This document shows, in pieces, positions 10,960-21,680 of a DNA stretch of 64,000 bases. Every line of letters begins with the position of its first letter. The stretch's first letter is position 1. Position numbers and translations under genes: made by a program. This stretch comes from Vigna angularis. Its lineage: Eukaryota > Streptophyta > Magnoliopsida > Fabales > Fabaceae. The stretch is taken from contig NC_068976.1 in assembly GCF_016808095.1 (NCBI RefSeq), positions 29,124,871 to 29,188,870 on the forward strand. The letters are read 5' to 3'. Under the pieces are notes generated by a model. The model searched no databases, had not been told where the DNA came from, and was given only the letters and a program-made list of their open reading frames with translations.

Positions 10960-12110
10960 GATGCAAAAATCTTTGCTTTTAATTTGATAAAGAGATGAAA
11001 GACATAAAAAGAGAACAACTTAAATCAATAATCAAAATAAACAATTGCATTAACTCAATCTAACCTCAGAATCCATAATGAAAATACAAAAGAATAGCCC
11101 TAGATGCTTAGCTCTCCATGAATGAAGTTGAATACAAGATGAAAGAAAAGTGAGAGAAGTGGTGAATGAATGAATGAAGTGAAGTCCCTATTCTACCTCC
11201 CCTGGGTCTCTTTATATAGGGCTTGATTGGGCTTGGACTCTGAATATTCAGTTGACAAAATCTTTTATCTTATATCTTCCAAATAACTAAAAGTATTGGA
11301 TAATTATAACATTATTTGGAAGATATTTTCTGTTGATATTCCCAAATTAAATTAATTCAACAACTGAATTTTATTTTTTTAGCTTTTCTGAATTTCCAAA
11401 ATTACACATAAGCCCTGAAATTTCCTCTATCTGCACTTTAGCCCCAACTGAATTTCGAAAAAATTGCAACAAAACCCTTGTTTGACCAACCTTGACCAGA
11501 TTCAAAATTGTTGACCAATTTTGACTAAGGAAGGGCGTGACCAATGAGAGCTTGCCACGTGGCAGCCCTCTTTCTCACCCAATTAGGGTTTCAGATTGGG
11601 AAAGGGCTTCCCCCTTTGGTCCTGCGGCAGCTGCTTTGCCTGGGATTTTTCTGCAGGTTGCTGATGATGCTGGCAGCGGCGTCTTTGACGGTGAAGGACG
11701 ACGAAGGTGACGCGGATGCTGTTTGTGGTGGTGTTGTGGCGAAGATGATGGATGGTGGCGGCCATGGAGGAAGAAGAAGATGATCCGCAATTTCCATGGT
11801 GTTCTACGGTGGTGGCAACAATTTTGATTTCTATTTCTGGATCTGTGTTTGCTTTGAAGGTAGTGGAGAAGATGATATTTGGTGGCGAAGGTCGCGATTT
11901 TGATGGTGGTGTGGCGGCGCGGATAGGCGATGACAAGGTGGTTTCACTGTTGGCGGCGTGACTGGATGCAGTCGTGGCGGCTTGCGTCTTGTAGAGGTAA
12001 GGGTTGCTTGCGGTGGAGTCATGGCGGCGCGGCATGGTGGAGGGATGATGCTGCTCGCGGTGGAGGTTGGCGCCGCTGCTGGGGAATACGGTTAGTATTT
12101 TAAATATTTT
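10960..12110 (-). repeat. LTR-like segment in antisense orientation inside the gypsy LTR/leader
   Basis: Read on the minus strand, this contains a GC-rich U3-like part (12090-11540), a perfect G-box palindrome (11553-11564), and a TATA box in 'ccctatataaagagacccag' (near 11221-11202). After that come ~240 bp of R/U5-like sequence ('catggagagctaagcatcta', 'attatggattctgaggttag') ending near 'gcatcatctggtgg' (~10960). That order of elements is typical of a gypsy LTR on the minus strand. I could not find precise TG…CA ends or a target duplication, so it may be a solo LTR or a rearranged part of the host element. Confidence 0.45.
11553..11564. promoter_or_regulatory. G-box palindrome TGCCACGTGGCA
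   Basis: A perfect 12-bp palindrome around CACGTG, the binding core for plant bZIP and bHLH factors. A CCAAT motif lies at 11541 (plus strand). It is ~340 bp upstream of the minus-strand TATA box of the LTR-like segment. Function is inferred from motif only. Confidence 0.55.
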
Positions 12111-12466
12111 GATTCTTATTTTTTTTTCCCCTTTATTTTTATCTTTATTTGTTTTTTTTTTACACACATACGTTTAATTTAGTTTGAGTTATTTTGTAGT
12201 CTTTAGTCATTCTTATTTTAGCAAAAATATTTGTTCTTGTTTTAATTAAGAATTTCTCTTGAGAAATACTTGAGGCTAATTTGAAGACACTCTGGCTAGG
12301 AAAGACTTGGTACTTAAGTTGTCCATTTTGATGCACCTCTCTTTCCTGGGAGTGGACCCAAACAAAGTCTCTCTTATATCTTATTTGAAATCTTTCTCTA
12401 AAGCAAGAACAAAAGAAAAAGAGAAATCAAGAACAGAGAAACAACTTCAAGCAAATTGCGTAGTAC

Positions 12467-13480
12467 ATGACTAGAGCTAACCTGGGAGAACTTTATCAAA
12501 TTAACCCGGAAGTTGAAAGGAATTTGCGTAAGTTGCGGAGAAGTTTGAAATTTGGGTGTTCTACTGAGGGAACACTTCCTACATCTGAAACCATACCACC
12601 TTCATTATCTCCAGTCACAAACATACCATCCAATCCTTTGCATGATCCTAACCCAAACAATATGGCACAAAGAACCATCTGACAGTTAGCCACCTCCCAC
12701 AATACAGTTATCCGAAGTAACATTGAATACCCTAATGAGGAGTAGGAGTTGAGACCTGACCTGTTAAATGCCTTACCAAAGTTCAATGGGTTATCAAGGG
12801 AGAATCCACACAAGCACTTGAGACAATTTCACATGTTGTGTGAAAACTTTAGATCTTCCAGGATCACAATAGAGAGGCTTAAAATGAGAGCTTTTCCTTT
12901 TACTCTTCAAGGAGCAGCTCAAGATTGGTGGTATTATCTCTTTGCACGGATCACAAACTGGGAAACTATTGAAAGACTCTTTCTTGAAAAGTATTTTCCT
13001 GCATCCAGATTATCTGTCATACGTAGAGAAATTCAAGATATAAGACAGAGAGATAGAGAGAATCTTAGTGAGTATTTGGAAAGATTCAAGAAACTATGTG
13101 CCTCATGCCCGCAACTCCAAATGGAAGATTTTATTCTAAGCTTTTATGAAGGCTTAAGTCCTACTAATAGGTCATGGGCAGATGCTGCAAGAAGAGGATC
13201 TTTCTTAGACAGGTCACCAGAAGATGGTATAGATCTAATAGAACGGAAGGCAGTAGATAATCAACAATATGGCACAAGAGAAAATTCAGTGACTTTGTTG
13301 AAGGGAGTTCATGAAATTGATAATGGTGTAGTTGATGGAAAAAGGATAGATGAAAGATTGAATAAGCTAGAAAGCAAACTCGATCAGATTGCAAGCTTGT
13401 TTAAAACCTTAACTCCATAAATTGCTAAGAAGTGTGGAATTTGCCTTTCAACTAACCATTATACTGATGAATGTCCTAGC
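12467..13480 (+). pseudogene. Gypsy gag with zinc knuckle, broken by stops
   Basis: A retrotransposon gag protein: the capsid core includes 'HLRQFHMLCENFR', 'GAAQDWWYYL' and 'YLERFKKLCASCP' (12749-13420), followed by a CCHC knuckle CGICLSTNHYTDEC at about 13436-13477 with all four ligands present. At least three in-frame or near-frame stops interrupt it: TGA at 12680, TAG near 12746 and TAA at 13418. Start ATG at 12467 lies in 'MTRANLGELY'. It would have formed the capsid of the nested gypsy element; it is now a fossil. Confidence 0.85.
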
Positions 13481-15316
13481 TTGGTGGAAACCACTGTGGA
13501 AAACCCATCTCAAGCTTTTGCTGCAAACATGTTTGGAGGAAATAGATCATACATACTTGGATCCAAGGTAATTGTTTATACAGATCATGCTGCATTGAAA
13601 TTCCTTCTAAAGAAAGCAGATTCCAAACCAAGGTTGATCAGATGGATGCTACTGCTCCAAGAGTTTGACATTGAGATTCAGGACAAAAGTGGAGCCCATA
13701 ATCTAGTAGCAGACCATCTTAGTAGGATTGAAAAAGAAGAAGATGAAATTCCTATTCAGGATGACTTTCCTAATGAAGTCCTGCTAGCATTGACTTCTGT
13801 AAAAGGTATGTATCCTGAACCTTGGTTTGCTGACATTGTTAACTATTTGGCTGTTTCAGCTATTCCTCCATCTTTCTCCAAATCTGAGAAAGCCAAACTG
13901 AAAAGTGAGGCGAAGTACTATGTATGGGATGAACCATTCTTATGACGCATTTGTAGTGACCAAGTTGTAAGGAGGTGTGTTCCTGACATAGAGATACCTT
14001 ATGTGCTTGAATTTTGTCATTCATCGCCTTTTGGAGGACACTATGACACACAGAGGACAGGTAGGAAGGTGTTGGATTGTGGATTATATTGGCCTACCAT
14101 CTTTAAAGATGCACGGAGGATATATGAAAATTGTGAGCAATGTCAAAGGTCAGCCAGATCCATCACCAGGAGGGAAGAGATGTCTCAACAACACATGCTA
14201 TATTGTGAGGTATTTGATATTTGGTGTATTGACTTCATGGGTCCTTTTCCTTCTTTTCTTCTGGTTTTTCTTATATTTTGCTTGCTGTAGACTATGTTTC
14301 CAAATGGGTGAAAGCCATAGCTACAAGGACTAATCATGCTCGAGTTGTTATGAGTTTTGTCAGAGATATGTCTCAACAACACATGCTATATTGTGAGGTA
14401 TTTGGTGTATTGACTTCATGGGTCCTTTTCCTTCTTTTCTTCTGGTTTTTCTTATATTTTGCTTGCTGTAGACTATGTTTCCAAATGGGTGAAAGCCATA
14501 GCTACAAGGACTAATCATGCTCGAGTTGTTATGAGTTTTGTCAGGTCTAACATTTTCTGTAGGTTTGGAATACCACGAGCCATCGTTAGTGATCAGGGGA
14601 CCCACTTTTGCAATAAACTGTTAGAGAATATGTTGAAAAAGTATGGGGTGACGCATCACATTGCTACACCATATCACCCCGAAACTAATGGACAAGCTGA
14701 GGTCTCTAACAGAGAGATCAAGAAGATATTGCAAAAGCTAGTGAAGCCAAATAGGAAGGATTGGGCCGCAAGATTGGATGATGCACTTCGGGCACAACGG
14801 ACGGCCTACAAAGCACCAATAGGTATGTCACCTTTCAGGGTTGTATTTGAAAAGGCTTGCCATTTACCTGTGGAGATTCAACACCGAGCCTATTGGGCTG
14901 TAAAAGCTTGTAGCTTGGACATGGAAGGAGCAGGGAAAGAACGAAAGCTCCAATTGCAAGAACTAGAGGAGATCAGACTCACAGCCTATGAAAACTCCAA
15001 GTTTTACAATGAGAAAACCAAGAAATTCGATGACCAAAAGCTTGTGATCAAAAAAGATTTCAACATAGGTCAAAAGGTGTTATTGTATAAGTCCAGTGTA
15101 GGGCTTATGAGTGGTAAATTACGCTCCAAATGGGAAGACCCATTCATTGTAACACAATTATTTCCCTATGGAGTAGTGGAGATCAGGGAAGAATCTTCTG
15201 ATAGAATCTTCAAGGTTAATGACCATCATCTATGGACATTTAATGAAAATCAAGACATGCTGAACAAGACGATGGATGAAGTGAATTTGACCACTCCAAC
15301 ATTCCTTCCACCATGA
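13481..15316 (+). pseudogene. Gypsy pol remnant: RNase H end and integrase (protease and RT deleted)
   Basis: Directly after the zinc knuckle the frame jumps to the RNase H C-terminus ('VIVYTDHAALKFLLKK', 13570-13617) and to 'GAHNLVADHLSRI', so protease, RT and most of RNase H were lost in one deletion near 13540. Next come the integrase HHCC zinc module ('CHSSPFGGHYD…CEQCQRSAR', 14010-14155) and the core with D in 'CIDFMGPFP', D in 'VSDQGTHFC' and E in 'NGQAEVSNREIK' (to ~14720). The conserved C-terminal part reaches the stop at 15314. A TGA at 13943, frameshifts and a 188-bp duplication break it. Confidence 0.85.
14181..14544 (+). repeat. 188-bp tandem duplication inside the gypsy integrase
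   Basis: 14181-14363 is repeated at 14369-14544 almost without change. The second copy lacks 6 bp (gatatt) present in the first. The duplication repeats the start of the integrase core ('VDYVSKWVKAIATRTNHARV') and disrupts the frame. The near identity shows it is younger than the element. Confidence 0.92.
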
Positions 15317-15408
15317 AAGAGGTAAGTACCCTCACACTTTTTCTTTGCATTCTACATATAAGGCATACATTGAGGACAATGCATAGTTTAAGTGTGGGGA
15401 AACAGTGG

Positions 15409-18400
15409 AATTCACCAAACGTCCTCGCCGGAAAGTCTCCTTCAAAGCCCTCCATTCCTCTTCTGATGGTGACTCCTCTCCCTCTCCTCAAGCTAATTTT
15501 GTGTATGAAGGTATCCTAGGTAAAACTCTTGCTTTCTCTGCTCACTCTAGGAATTCTACTTGGATAATTGATACTGGCGCATCAAATCATATGATTCATG
15601 ATGCCTCTATGTTAAACCATTGTTTCCCATGCAGTAAGTCCACCGTAACCACTGTTAATGGTGGTTCTGCCTCCATTACTGGTCAGGGTACCAATATTCT
15701 ATCAAAAACTCGCACTATGCATTTTGTTCTTGTTGTTCCTTCTCTTGATTTCAATCTGTTATCTGTCAGTCAGCTTACTTCACAGCTTAACTGTAATGTG
15801 CTTTTTTGGCCCACATTTTGTGTCTTTCAGGACGTCCAGACCAAGGTGATTCTTGGCTATGGTGTTAGACGTGGAAATCTTTACTTCTTAGACGTCTCTG
15901 ATGGTGGTACTGACTTGCATTGTAGAGCATCTGCTACTAACACTCTAGATTCTTCCCATTTTGGTGTTTGGCTTTGGCATAAAAGACTCGGGCACCTTTC
16001 CTTTGGTTATGTTCAAAAATTATTTCCCCATTTATTTTCAAAGTGTCATCCCTCTGAATTTCAATGTTCTACTTGTGAAATGGCTAAGTCATCGCATTCC
16101 TTTTTATCCCAGTTTGAATAAAAGTTGTATTCCTTTTCAAGTCATTCATTCTGATATTTGGGGCCCTGCTAAAGTCCCTTCATTTTCTCATTCTTATTAT
16201 TATGTATATTTTATTGATGAGTGTACTCGAATGGTGTGGATCTCTTTGCTTAAACATAAAAATGATGTCTTTCCTGTTTTTCAGAAATTTCACAGTATGG
16301 TTCAAACACAATTTAATACTTCCATCCAAATTTTTCAATCAGATAATGACCTCGAGTATAAGAATGGATCCTTTTTTGAATTCTTAACTTCTAAAGGGAT
16401 AAAACATCAAACCCCCTATACGTATACACCTCAGCAAAATGGACTAGCTGAGAGAAAAAACAGACAATTGTTAGAGGTAGTACGAGCTTCATTATTTGAC
16501 ATGAATGTCCCTTCCCATTATAGGGGTGAGGCAGTACTCTCTGCTGCCTATCTTATAAATCGCACCCCTTCGAGTGTTTTAGGTTTTCTCACCCCTCAAC
16601 AGAAGCTTGAAATTTTTTTTTTCTATTCCTCATGTTATGAATCTTGAACCTCGAGTTTTTGGCTGCACTGCCTATGTTCATGTTCCAAAAAAACTACGCG
16701 GCAAGCTTGATCCTTGTGCTAAAAATGCATCTTTGTTGGCTATTCCGACATCCAAAAAGGATATCGTTGCTTTGACCCTCAAACCCACAAAATGCATGTC
16801 ACACTTGAAGTATCCTTTAGGGAGTCCGAACCTTTCTATTCAGGGGGAGTCAACCCTTCTTCTTCTTCGAGGGAGATTCATCACATTGGAGAAAAAGAAT
16901 TCTGCTTACCTCTACCTATGACTCCTACTCCAACTTCTCCTCTTGTTATGGACAGTCCACCAAATCAAAATCCTTCTCCTGAAGTCTCCACCGATCTTCC
17001 AGGTACAAATCTTGTCAATGCAATTCATCCTCAACAAAGTGAGACACCAAATCTACCTTACATACTAGAATCACCTATTGTGGACAATTCTAAAATACAT
17101 CCCAAACCTACTATTGAGGTAACTTTTGTCCCTATTGTAAACTCTCCCACCCCAACTTCTTCTGACAATCACAATATACAAATCAGAAGATCAGAACGAC
17201 AAAATAAAGGTATACCAAAACCAGTTTATGAACCAGATCTGAGAGTGAAAGTAAAGTACCCTATTAGTAGTTATATATCATCTCATAGATTATCTAAATC
17301 ATATGCTCTAACGATTGATCAATTATCCACTGTATCTATTCCTAACAGTGTGCAGGAAGCATTAGAAGATCCTAGATGGAAGCAAACAATGAACATAGAG
17401 ATGGAAGCACTTCAGAAAAATGGAACTTGGAAAATAACTTCTTTACCAAGTGGAAAAAAGACAATTGGATGCAAATGGGTATACACTATGAAGTTAAAAG
17501 CAGATGGAAGTGTTGATAGATACAAGGCAAGACTCGTGGCAAAGGGATATACACAAAAATATGGGGTAGACTATCAAGATACGTTTTCTCCAGTGGCTAA
17601 ACTCAACACAATCTGAATCCTAATTTCCATAGCAGCTAATAAAGATTGGCCCCTGAAGCAATTTGATGTAAAGCATGCTTTCCTGAATGGTGATTTAGAA
17701 GAGGTGGTCTACATGGAGGTTCCACCAGGAGTACAACTAGCACTTCAAAAGAGAGTGTAGTTTGCAAATTAAAAAAGGCTTTATATGGCCTTAAACAATC
17801 ACCCAGGGCATGGTTTGGAAGACTCACGTTAGGAATGAAGAAGTTTGGGTATAAATAAAGTAATTCAGACCATACCTTGTTTATAAAGAATAACAAAGGA
17901 AAAGTGGCCATACTTATTGTCTATGTAGATGATATGGTGTTAACAGGAGATGATGTGGAAAAAATGAAATTACTTGAGAAGAGACTAGCTGTTAAATTTG
18001 AAATGAAGGATCTAGGACAACTAAAATACTTTCTTGGCATAGAAATTGCAAGATCTGAACAAGGAATTTTTCTATCTCAAAGAAAATATATTCTAGACCT
18101 TTTATCTGAGATTAGAATGTTGGCTTGCAAGCCAACTGATACTCCAATTGAAATGAATCATTCTCTTGTTGTATATCCAAACCAGATTGAGACGGACAAG
18201 CATAGATACCAGAGGTTAGTAGGAAAGTTAATTTATTTGTCTCACACTAGACCTGACATTGCCTATTTTGTGAGCATTGTAAGTAGGTTCATGCATTCTC
18301 CTAGTGAAGAACATATGACAGCAGTATACTGTATCCTCAGATACCACAAAGGTTCACCAAGGAAAGGTCTATTATTTTCAAAAAATGATAAAGCTTGCAT

Positions 18401-18872
18401 AGAAGGATACACAGATTCGGACTGGGTTGGTGATAAAACTACAAGGCAATCAACTTCAAGGTATTTTACATTTGTAGAAGGTAACTTAGTCACATGGAGA
18501 AGCAAGAAGCAAAAGGTAGTTGCAAGATCTAGTGCGGAAGCTGAATTTAGAGGTATGACATATGACATTTGTGAGTTTCTATGGATTAGGAGCATCCTAG
18601 CTGATTTGGGAATCAAATATGAACAACCAATGAATATTTTCTGTGACAACAAGGCTGCAGTAGAAATTGCACATAACCCGGTTCAACATGATAGAACCAA
18701 ACATGTTGAAGTGTATAGACATTTTATTAAGGAAAAGCTAGATAATCAAGAAATTCAAACTCCATATGTTCGGTCTGAAACTTGTTGATGTATTAACAAA
18801 GGCTGTTTCAGGAAGGATGTTTGCAGAAGTCATTAACAAGTTGGGCATGAGTGATATTCATGCACCAACATG
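15409..18872 (+). pseudogene. Copia pol (protease, integrase, RT, RNase H), decayed
   Basis: This continues the gag at 10527. In order: aspartic protease with 'WIIDTGASNHM' (~15559), the gag-pre-integrase zinc region ('WHKRLGHLSFGYV', 15975-16110), and the integrase core with D in 'HSDIWGPAK', D in 'FQSDNDLEY' and E in 'GLAERKNRQ' (16145-16600). Then follow RT from '[18 protein letters not shown]' (17377) through 'YVDDMVLTGDD' (17918) and RNase H ('GYTDSDWVGD', 'ARSSAEAEFRG', 'FCDNKAAVEIA'). Breaks include a stop at 16119, a frameshift near 16615, a stop at 17614 and further stops at ~17758 and 17856. The C-terminus is frameshifted at ~18780 and ends at 18870. Confidence 0.92.
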
Positions 18873-18880
18873 ACGGGGAG
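18873..18880 (+). other. Polypurine tract of the decayed copia
   Basis: ACGGGGAG immediately before the right LTR; the usual priming site for plus-strand DNA. Confidence 0.75.
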
Positions 18881-19080
18881 TGTTGAAGATAGAATTTGAA
18901 TTTAAATTATTGTTACGCTTAGTTAGGAACCAGTTTTAATTTTATAAGTTGTTTTCTGTTTTATAAAGTTGTTTCCTAATTTTATGTATAAGCGGTTAAT
19001 AGTGCTTATATATTTGTACCTCATTTGAGAAGAAAAAATGAATGAAGAGAGTAGCAATTATTTTCGGAATTATTTTAACA
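18881..19080 (+). repeat. Right (3') LTR of the decayed copia
   Basis: 200 bp, TGTTGAAGAT…TTTTAACA, paired with 9378-9577. Its end is 173 bp from the EXO70J stop codon, so it could contribute poly(A) or antisense promoter activity to that gene. Confidence 0.95.
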
Positions 19081-19253
19081 ATTTCAAATATACGGACCAA
19101 TAAAATAGTGACACGTAGTCTATTGTCCAAAAGTTTCTAAAAAAAGTTGTTAACATGTCATGGTCCTAAAAAGTAAGATGAATGAGTGACCCAAAGTTTA
19201 CAAAATGTTTGTGTTCTAAATCCTGACAAAACTTCCTTTCCTTTTCTTCAGCC
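19081..19253. other. Short 3' flank of EXO70J copy 1
   Basis: 173 bp between the copia LTR and the stop codon. It includes 'gatgaatgagtgac', a word also found left of the copia near 9106, so it belongs to the pre-insertion repeat. Confidence 0.6.
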
Positions 19254-21380
19254 CTAAGCAATTTTTAGAGAAAACAAATGACTAAAGCGATCTTGAATGT
19301 TCTGAATTCCATACCTAATGAACTTATAAGCATCTTTACCAACAACATCATGAATCATTCCAATAAAGGTCCCATATGTAGGCAACAATGTGTTCTCTAC
19401 GGATTTTACCACAACTTCCCTCAGCTCATCATCAAATATTAACCACTCAGACTGAGCTTTGCATATCTCATTGAACTGCTGGTTGAACAATTTCAGCTTC
19501 TTTTTCATAGACTCTGCTAGCAGTTCTCTACTGCTTACTTTCAAAAGCTCCAATATCTTATCCCACGAGCTTCTTTGATAGAGTTCAATGTGCTGGTTGA
19601 TCTTTGACTTGTACCAACCTTGGCCTAAAATCTCTCCATATATATAATCTTCCCCAAATTGTAAAAACATCAAATTATTTATCATAAAAACATGGCCTAA
19701 TGCTGGGTCTGTGTAGCTTTTGGACTTGGCTTCCAAATTTGTGTCTAAAACTTTTATTATTCTAGCTACCTGATCTGAAAATGAAGATATTCCTCTTCTA
19801 ATTGGGAAAGTCTCATCATCTGTGAAAACTTCTCTCAGATAATCCATCACTCTGTGGGTTGTTGGATGAATCCCACCATTGGGAACAGTCTCCTTAGCCA
19901 CTTCACGGTGAATGAGACTCTCCAACTCAACAAAAACACCCAATCTCTTCCCAACAAGAATTGCACCATTTCTGAGTGATTCGCTAAACAGCTGACCATA
20001 AAACAGTGAATCGAACATTGGAATCAGATCAATCAAAGTCTTGAACACGTTGGGAATGACATGGACCAGATGGTAAGACCATTGATGATTCTCAGTTGCT
20101 AGTGTATTCACAAATCTTAACAGACTGATACTCAATTCAGTGCAAACCTCAGCAAATGAGATATCTGCATTGTAAGACTCGGGGAATACGTGAGCACAGA
20201 GAATCCTTTCATTGGGAAACAGTATTCTCACGGTTATGTTCAAAGCTTTTATCAAACTCCCTATCTTCTCCATCTTGTCAAAGTCCTCCACATTGAGCTC
20301 TTCAATTTCCAGCCCGAGTTTTGATAAACACTCCTTTAGAAACAACCTCCTACAACTGCTGTACAAACTGCGGCACTCATTCTGAAACATCAGCTTCCCG
20401 GTGTAACGAAGTTTGTCGATGAGGTCAGACGGTAACATGTCTTTCACCAAGTTGTCGTCAGCTTGTATTTCCGGCACTGCAATCTGATCTTCATTCACAA
20501 CATTAGCCTTAAGGTATCCACCCACAAGCTTCAAAATTGTGTTGATAACCTTTTCATTCTCCTTTTCAAGCTCTTCTATATGACTCATAAAGTCTCTCCT
20601 GGCAAGAACTCTACGACTATTGCCTCGTTGTAATGGTGAACCAAGAGGGATAGGATCAGCTTGGGGAGGAACAGGAACATGAACACGTGGTGAATCAGGT
20701 GGAGAAACACTACCAGTGCTTACTTGTGATTGTGATTGTGATCGTGGATCAATGGTAATGCTTAGAAGATCATATGAGCGTTGATCAGTATCTAAAGTGG
20801 AATGGAGAATGTTGAGGGAATAACTGAAACACCCTCCGACAATGATCAACCATAGTTTAATTTTCATGAGCTGCACTATTAGAACTCCACAGAAAAAATA
20901 CATGAGATCAACCTTGAATCCAAAGGGACTAAAAGTTGATAAACCCAAAGACATAATAGCAAATGCAGCATTCGAAACTACGCTATACACATCTGGTTTT
21001 CCTTTCACTTTTGTACCAACGAAATAGGAGTACACAGAAGTCATGATCAAAATGAAAAAATCTGAATTAGCTTTCAACGAGGAAGAGGTAGGGCGTTCCC
21101 TTGTGCTGGTGGACTTAGATAGAAAGAAGATGATGCAAAGAGTAAAAGCAATATAGAGTAATATTTTCCACCATTTCCACTTTCCGAATAGTTGACTGAA
21201 AGAGGAGCTGAGAGCGAAATAGAGAAGTCCAACAATACATGAAAAAAAACAAGCGAGTTTCCGTACCTTTGGCTGTTGCAGCCATCCCTGAATTCTCATA
21301 AGCATGAGCACTGTGTTCTTCCTGGACCATCCAAGGTTTTCGTTGGTGGAAAGAAAGAAACTGAGAGCCACCAATTCCAA
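19254..21380 (-). CDS. EXO70J: EXO70J-type exocyst-like protein with N-terminal membrane segments (copy 1)
   Basis: A single uninterrupted 708-codon frame. Residues ~42-61, 70-88, 108-122, 131-149 and 159-192 are hydrophobic, giving four to six likely membrane spans. Then a Ser/Pro-rich linker (~205-255), a short charged helix (~'HIEELEKENEKVINTILKL', 265-285) and a C-terminal EXO70 domain (~330-705). The domain has the family signature around 'GHVFMINNLMFLQF', 'YQRSSWDKILELL', 'SEWLIFDDELREVV' and 'LPTYGTFIGMIHD'. EXO70 is the exocyst subunit that tethers vesicles through phosphoinositides; the hydrophobic N-terminus marks the legume EXO70J group, reported to sit on endomembranes. The first ATG is used here. 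Met26 aligns with the start of copy 2 and may be the real start. Lacks the internal duplication of copies 2 and 3. Confidence 0.9.
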   Translation of the reverse strand: MELVALSFFLSTNENLGWSRKNTVLMLMRIQGWLQQPKVRKLACFFSCIVGLLYFALSSSFSQLFGKWKWWKILLYIAFTLCIIFFLSKSTSTRERPTSSSLKANSDFFILIMTSVYSYFVGTKVKGKPDVYSVVSNAAFAIMSLGLSTFSPFGFKVDLMYFFCGVLIVQLMKIKLWLIIVGGCFSYSLNILHSTLDTDQRSYDLLSITIDPRSQSQSQVSTGSVSPPDSPRVHVPVPPQADPIPLGSPLQRGNSRRVLARRDFMSHIEELEKENEKVINTILKLVGGYLKANVVNEDQIAVPEIQADDNLVKDMLPSDLIDKLRYTGKLMFQNECRSLYSSCRRLFLKECLSKLGLEIEELNVEDFDKMEKIGSLIKALNITVRILFPNERILCAHVFPESYNADISFAEVCTELSISLLRFVNTLATENHQWSYHLVHVIPNVFKTLIDLIPMFDSLFYGQLFSESLRNGAILVGKRLGVFVELESLIHREVAKETVPNGGIHPTTHRVMDYLREVFTDDETFPIRRGISSFSDQVARIIKVLDTNLEAKSKSYTDPALGHVFMINNLMFLQFGEDYIYGEILGQGWYKSKINQHIELYQRSSWDKILELLKVSSRELLAESMKKKLKLFNQQFNEICKAQSEWLIFDDELREVVVKSVENTLLPTYGTFIGMIHDVVGKDAYKFIRYGIQNIQDRFSHLFSLKIA

Positions 21381-21459
21381 TTTTGAATTGGTATTTCACA
21401 TTTTGATTGAAATATCATCAAGCAAAGGGAATGTGCTTTTACCAAGTCTTGGTCAACCA

Positions 21460-21680
21460 TAAAGCAAGCCGTGTGTTAGAGAGAAAAATAATGTTGAGGT
21501 CCCTGCTGATGCAAATGCTGAAATGGATGGCCATATGGAAGATATAATGCACAAGGAGACAAATCCAGAGTTAGTTACTGGAAGGGGACAGCTGGCAAAC
21601 AATTACGAAATCAAGAAACTAAGAAGGAGCAACAGAAAGAGAATATCAAATAGGAGGTTACAGGACTTGGGAGGGGCATG
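21460..21680 (+). other. Short coding-like remnant of unknown origin
   Basis: A 73-codon open stretch without its own upstream ATG, following a TAA and ending at TGA (21678). Its base composition and amino-acid mix (balanced, with 'NPELVTGRGQLANNYEIKKL' followed by an Arg-rich tail) are unlike the surrounding AT-rich DNA. I do not recognise it; it could be the 3' end of a retrotransposon or retroposed gene. Confidence 0.3.

Larger units (their letters stand above)
10529..12466 (+). repeat. 5' LTR and leader of the nested gypsy element (composite)
   Basis: The left ~430 bp (TGATGAGTGCATATTT…) look like the start of a gypsy LTR on the plus strand. The right part (~12170-12466) is leader, with 'ctggctaggaaagacttggt' before the gag ATG at 12467. 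I could not find a convincing primer-binding site. The central part has the features of an LTR in the opposite orientation and is listed separately. Confidence 0.5.
10529..15404 (+). mobile_element. Athila/Tat-type Ty3/gypsy element nested in the copia gag, internally deleted
   Basis: Copia gag stops at 10527 and resumes at 15409. The inserted DNA begins TGATGAGTGCATATTTATGC and ends …gtgtggggaaaca, and both junctions carry gtgg (10524-10527 and 15405-15408). Inside are an LTR/leader region, a retrotransposon gag (12467-13480), an RNase H end and an integrase (13520-15316). The 3' untranslated 'tgaggacaatgcatagttta' plus the purine tract 'agtgtgggga' (15371-15400) are typical of the point just before the 3' LTR in plant Athila-like elements. 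No 3' LTR follows: copia sequence starts within four bases of the purine tract. Protease and most of RT are also missing. Confidence 0.82.
9378..19080 (+). mobile_element. Ty1/copia retrotransposon, decayed, split by a nested gypsy element
   Basis: Two 200-bp direct LTRs (9378-9577 and 18881-19080) enclose gag, protease, integrase, RT and RNase H in copia order on the plus strand. The 5-bp flanks, gtttc (9373-9377) and atttc (19081-19085), match at 4 of 5 bases as a worn target duplication. A tRNA-iMet-like PBS follows the left LTR and a purine tract precedes the right one. I count about eight mismatches between the LTRs (~96% identity), so the insertion is not recent. The coding region has multiple stops and frameshifts and is interrupted between the gag zinc knuckle and the protease by a 4.9-kb gypsy element. 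The right LTR ends 173 bp from the stop codon of the first EXO70J gene. Confidence 0.93.

Noticed and set aside
11583..12167. A 194-codon minus-strand gene in the gypsy LTR/leader
   Set aside because: Ser/Thr/His-rich with overlapping open frames on both strands, within LTR-like DNA. No domain is visible.
9100..19200. A CRISPR-like or satellite array
   Set aside because: The short direct repeats here are LTR pairs, a 27-bp two-copy repeat and a single 188-bp duplication. No regular spacers. The window is eukaryotic.
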